Shown in pieces: positions 62,768 to 64,000 of a DNA stretch of 64,000 nucleotides (positions are counted from its first letter, which is position 1; every line of letters starts with the position of its first letter). The notes beneath the pieces are model-generated. The model saw only the letters and a program-made list of their open reading frames with translations, was not told the origin of the DNA and did not search any database. This stretch comes from Streptomyces sp. ML-6. Lineage in GTDB: Bacteria; Actinomycetota; Actinomycetes; Streptomycetales; Streptomycetaceae. Location: assembly GCF_030116705.1 (NCBI RefSeq), contig NZ_JAOTIK010000001.1, forward strand, positions 3,987,001 to 4,051,000. The letters run 5' to 3'. The translations under genes and the position numbers were made by a program.

Positions 62768-63313
62768 TTACACGGGTGTACGGGTGTGCAGGTCGTTGTC
62801 GCTGTCGGCCGGCCGGGAACGGCAGTCGTCGCCGTGCTTCCCGGCCTTTCCGGGGCCGCACCCGCCGGGGCCGCGGCAGGCGAAGCTGTCGCGCAACCGG
62901 GTCAACAGCGTGTTGAGCTGTCCGACCTCGTCGTCGGACCAGTCGGAGAGGCTGTGGGCGAACATCTCGGTGGTCCGCCGGGTCAGTTCGCCGAGGAGAT
63001 CGAGCCCGTCGGGGGTCAGCCGCAGGATGCGGGACCGCTTGTCCGCCGGGTCGGGGGACCGCTCGATCCAGCCACGCTCGGCCACATGGGCGACATGGCG
63101 GCTGGTCACCGACATGTCGACGTCCAACAGCTCGGCCAGTCGGCTGATCCGCATCTCGCCGTGCTTCCGGAGAAGGGACAGCACGACGGCGGAACCGGAC
63201 GGGCAGTCGGCGGGCAGGCTGCGGGCGAGGCCCCGCTTGACGGCCCCGATGGCACTGAGCTGCCGGGCCAGTTCTTCGTACTGACTCCGTGCGGCCACGG
63301 GACCCCCAGACAT
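62768..63313 (-). CDS. MarR-family regulator
   Basis: 181 residues from ATG 63313. Winged helix at about 35-110: CPSGSAVVLSLLRKHGEMRISRLAELLDVDMSVTSRHVAHVAERGWIERSPDPADKRSRILRLT, with the wing Asp-Lys-Arg-Ser. C-terminal CRGPGGCGPGKAGKHGDDC contains three Cys and could sense oxidants or metal. Placed 24 bp upstream of the MFS fusion, same strand, so it most likely controls it from the dyads at its own promoter. Confidence 0.93.
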   Translation of the reverse strand: MSGGPVAARSQYEELARQLSAIGAVKRGLARSLPADCPSGSAVVLSLLRKHGEMRISRLAELLDVDMSVTSRHVAHVAERGWIERSPDPADKRSRILRLTPDGLDLLGELTRRTTEMFAHSLSDWSDDEVGQLNTLLTRLRDSFACRGPGGCGPGKAGKHGDDCRSRPADSDNDLHTRTPV

Positions 63314-63330
63314 CTCATCAGTTCATGTTG

Positions 63331-63372
63331 TTGCTTAGGGCAACCATATAAGCCGTTGGTTGCTACAGGCAA
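63331..63372. promoter_or_regulatory. twin TTGC-N5-GCAA dyads upstream of the MarR gene
   Basis: TTGCTTAGGGCAA (63331-63343) and TTGCTACAGGCAA (63360-63372) share the same dyad at 29-bp spacing, 18 bp before the MarR start: likely autoregulatory operators. From 63373 to 63709 the gap contains no gene apart from the 34-bp repeats. Confidence 0.65.
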
Positions 63373-63454
63373 ACGAAAGGGGGCTTGCAGAAGTAAAGGA
63401 ACGCCCAAGGCTCCGTAGGGCACGAGTCAAAGGCGCAGCGTGTGGAAGGTGCAC

Positions 63455-63556
63455 CGGGGCGGGTGTGTCTCGCGCCACAGATGGGACCCGGGGCGGGTAT
63501 GTCTCGTGCTGCAGGCGGGACCGGGGGTGGGTGTGTCTCGTGCCGCAGATGGGGCG
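63455..63556. repeat. 34-bp tandem repeat, three copies
   Basis: Units at 63455, 63489 and 63523 begin CGGGGCGGGTGTGTCTCG or close variants and are about 80 percent identical. No coding role is apparent. Confidence 0.85.
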
Positions 63557-63709
63557 CGGGGCGGTCTCGGGGAGCGAGCGGCGGAGGGCGGGCCGTGGAG
63601 GCTTCCGTACCGGTTTCCGGGGGTTCCGCTCCGGCCGCCGGGCCCGGCTACGGCCCTTCGCCGACCCGGGGTTGGGCGGGTTGTGCCGAGTTCGCTAGGG
63701 TCCTGGCCC

Positions 63710-63919
63710 ATGGCACACAACCCCCACGCCCCGCAGGGCCCCGAGGGCAACCACGACCCGGCCGGCAGCACCCAGATGTTCCGCGCCTTCGTCGACGAGG
63801 GCGAGCCGCAGCGCCGGCAGCAGCCGGCCGCGTCGTCCGGACCGAAGGCCGGGGTGATCGCCGCCGTCGTCGCGGTGGTCGTCGTCCTCGGCGCGGTCGC
63901 CTGGCTCGCGCTCGGCTGA
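63710..63919 (+). CDS. small single-span membrane protein
   Basis: 69 residues from ATG 63710. Hydrophilic N-terminus (AHNPHAPQGPEGNHDPAGSTQMFRAFVDEGEPQRR), then a membrane helix GVIAAVVAVVVVLGAVAWLALG at the C-terminal end, i.e. a tail-anchored layout. Similar short proteins are conserved in Streptomyces, function unknown. Confidence 0.75.
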   Translation: MAHNPHAPQGPEGNHDPAGSTQMFRAFVDEGEPQRRQQPAASSGPKAGVIAAVVAVVVVLGAVAWLALG

Positions 63920-64000
63920 CCGGAGCCGGACCGTCCCACCGGCCGCCGCCGCGCGGCCACTGCCCACCCCCGTCCCCAGCCGTCACTCCGACCGTCACTC

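Overview
The window is high-GC actinobacterial chromosome and almost certainly Streptomyces. Third codon positions are strongly G/C, GTG starts are common, and genes often overlap by 4 bp (ATGA/GTGA). It carries Streptomyces hallmarks: SpoIIE-type phosphatases, RsbW-like ATPases, a subtilisin-inhibitor (SSI) gene, bifunctional primase-polymerases and a pSAM2-type integrative element. From memory, gene order (serS, pheA, DyP peroxidase, CopC/CopD, PCuAC, Sco ... htrA ... sigma factor, acyl-CoA ligase, SSI) matches the core region to the right of oriC in S. coelicolor (about SCO3960-SCO4025). No database was searched.

Layout. (1) 1-4.7 kb: a partial gene, tRNA-Ser(GCU), a HAD phosphatase, serS, an intergenic cluster of DnaA boxes, and pheA. 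(2) 4.7-11.3 kb, minus strand: an extracytoplasmic copper set (Tat-exported DyP peroxidase, CopC-CopD transporter, PCuAC chaperone, Sco chaperone, YcnI-like protein, membrane protein). (3) 11.7-24.5 kb: regulatory and housekeeping genes (two RsbW-like ATPases, Xaa-Pro aminopeptidase, GAF-PP2C phosphatase, primase-polymerases, SEC-C protein, GDPD, HtrA), a repeat- and hairpin-rich 1.2-kb gap, and a tRNA-Ser(UGA) followed by a 30-bp duplicated tRNA end. (4) 24.7-32.6 kb: a catabolic operon like the mycobacterial igr/ChsE-ChsH-Ltp2 steroid side-chain system (two acyl-CoA dehydrogenases, MaoC-DUF35, MaoC, thiolase-like aldolase), then a SigE-family sigma factor and an acyl-CoA ligase. (5) 32.8-39.8 kb: a degenerate PAS/histidine-kinase-like protein apparently split from a receiver domain by a frameshift, an SSI-type inhibitor, a second tRNA-Ser(GCU) and a DUF11 protein.

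(6) 40.5-51.9 kb is the accessory region. An 11.3-kb element sits in tRNA-Arg(ACG) between perfect 60-bp direct repeats. It encodes a tyrosine integrase, an excisionase and only the tail of a RepSA-type replication initiator, which is cut by an IS3-family insertion sequence. No transfer gene is visible, so it looks like a decayed actinomycete integrative element. Its cargo is a compact cassette: a TPR/HTH regulator facing two tiny ORFs, a 39-residue peptide gene, a strong hairpin, an asparagine-synthetase/lasso-cyclase-like enzyme and a SAM methyltransferase. This looks like an undescribed RiPP (modified peptide) pathway and is the most interesting system here. A lower-GC gene, possibly NYN/OST-HTH-like, lies next to attR.

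(7) 51.9-64 kb: chromosomal genes resume (DUF6578, Cds1-like cysteine desulfhydrase, DUF2797, amidohydrolase). They include an OmpR-type regulator whose phospho-acceptor Asp is Gly and which has no kinase nearby. Two efflux modules follow. In one, a perfect 40-bp palindrome precedes a DHA2 MFS pump and a TetR regulator. In the other, a MarR regulator precedes an MFS pump fused to several carboxypeptidase-regulatory-like domains, next to a YceI protein with the same kind of domain.
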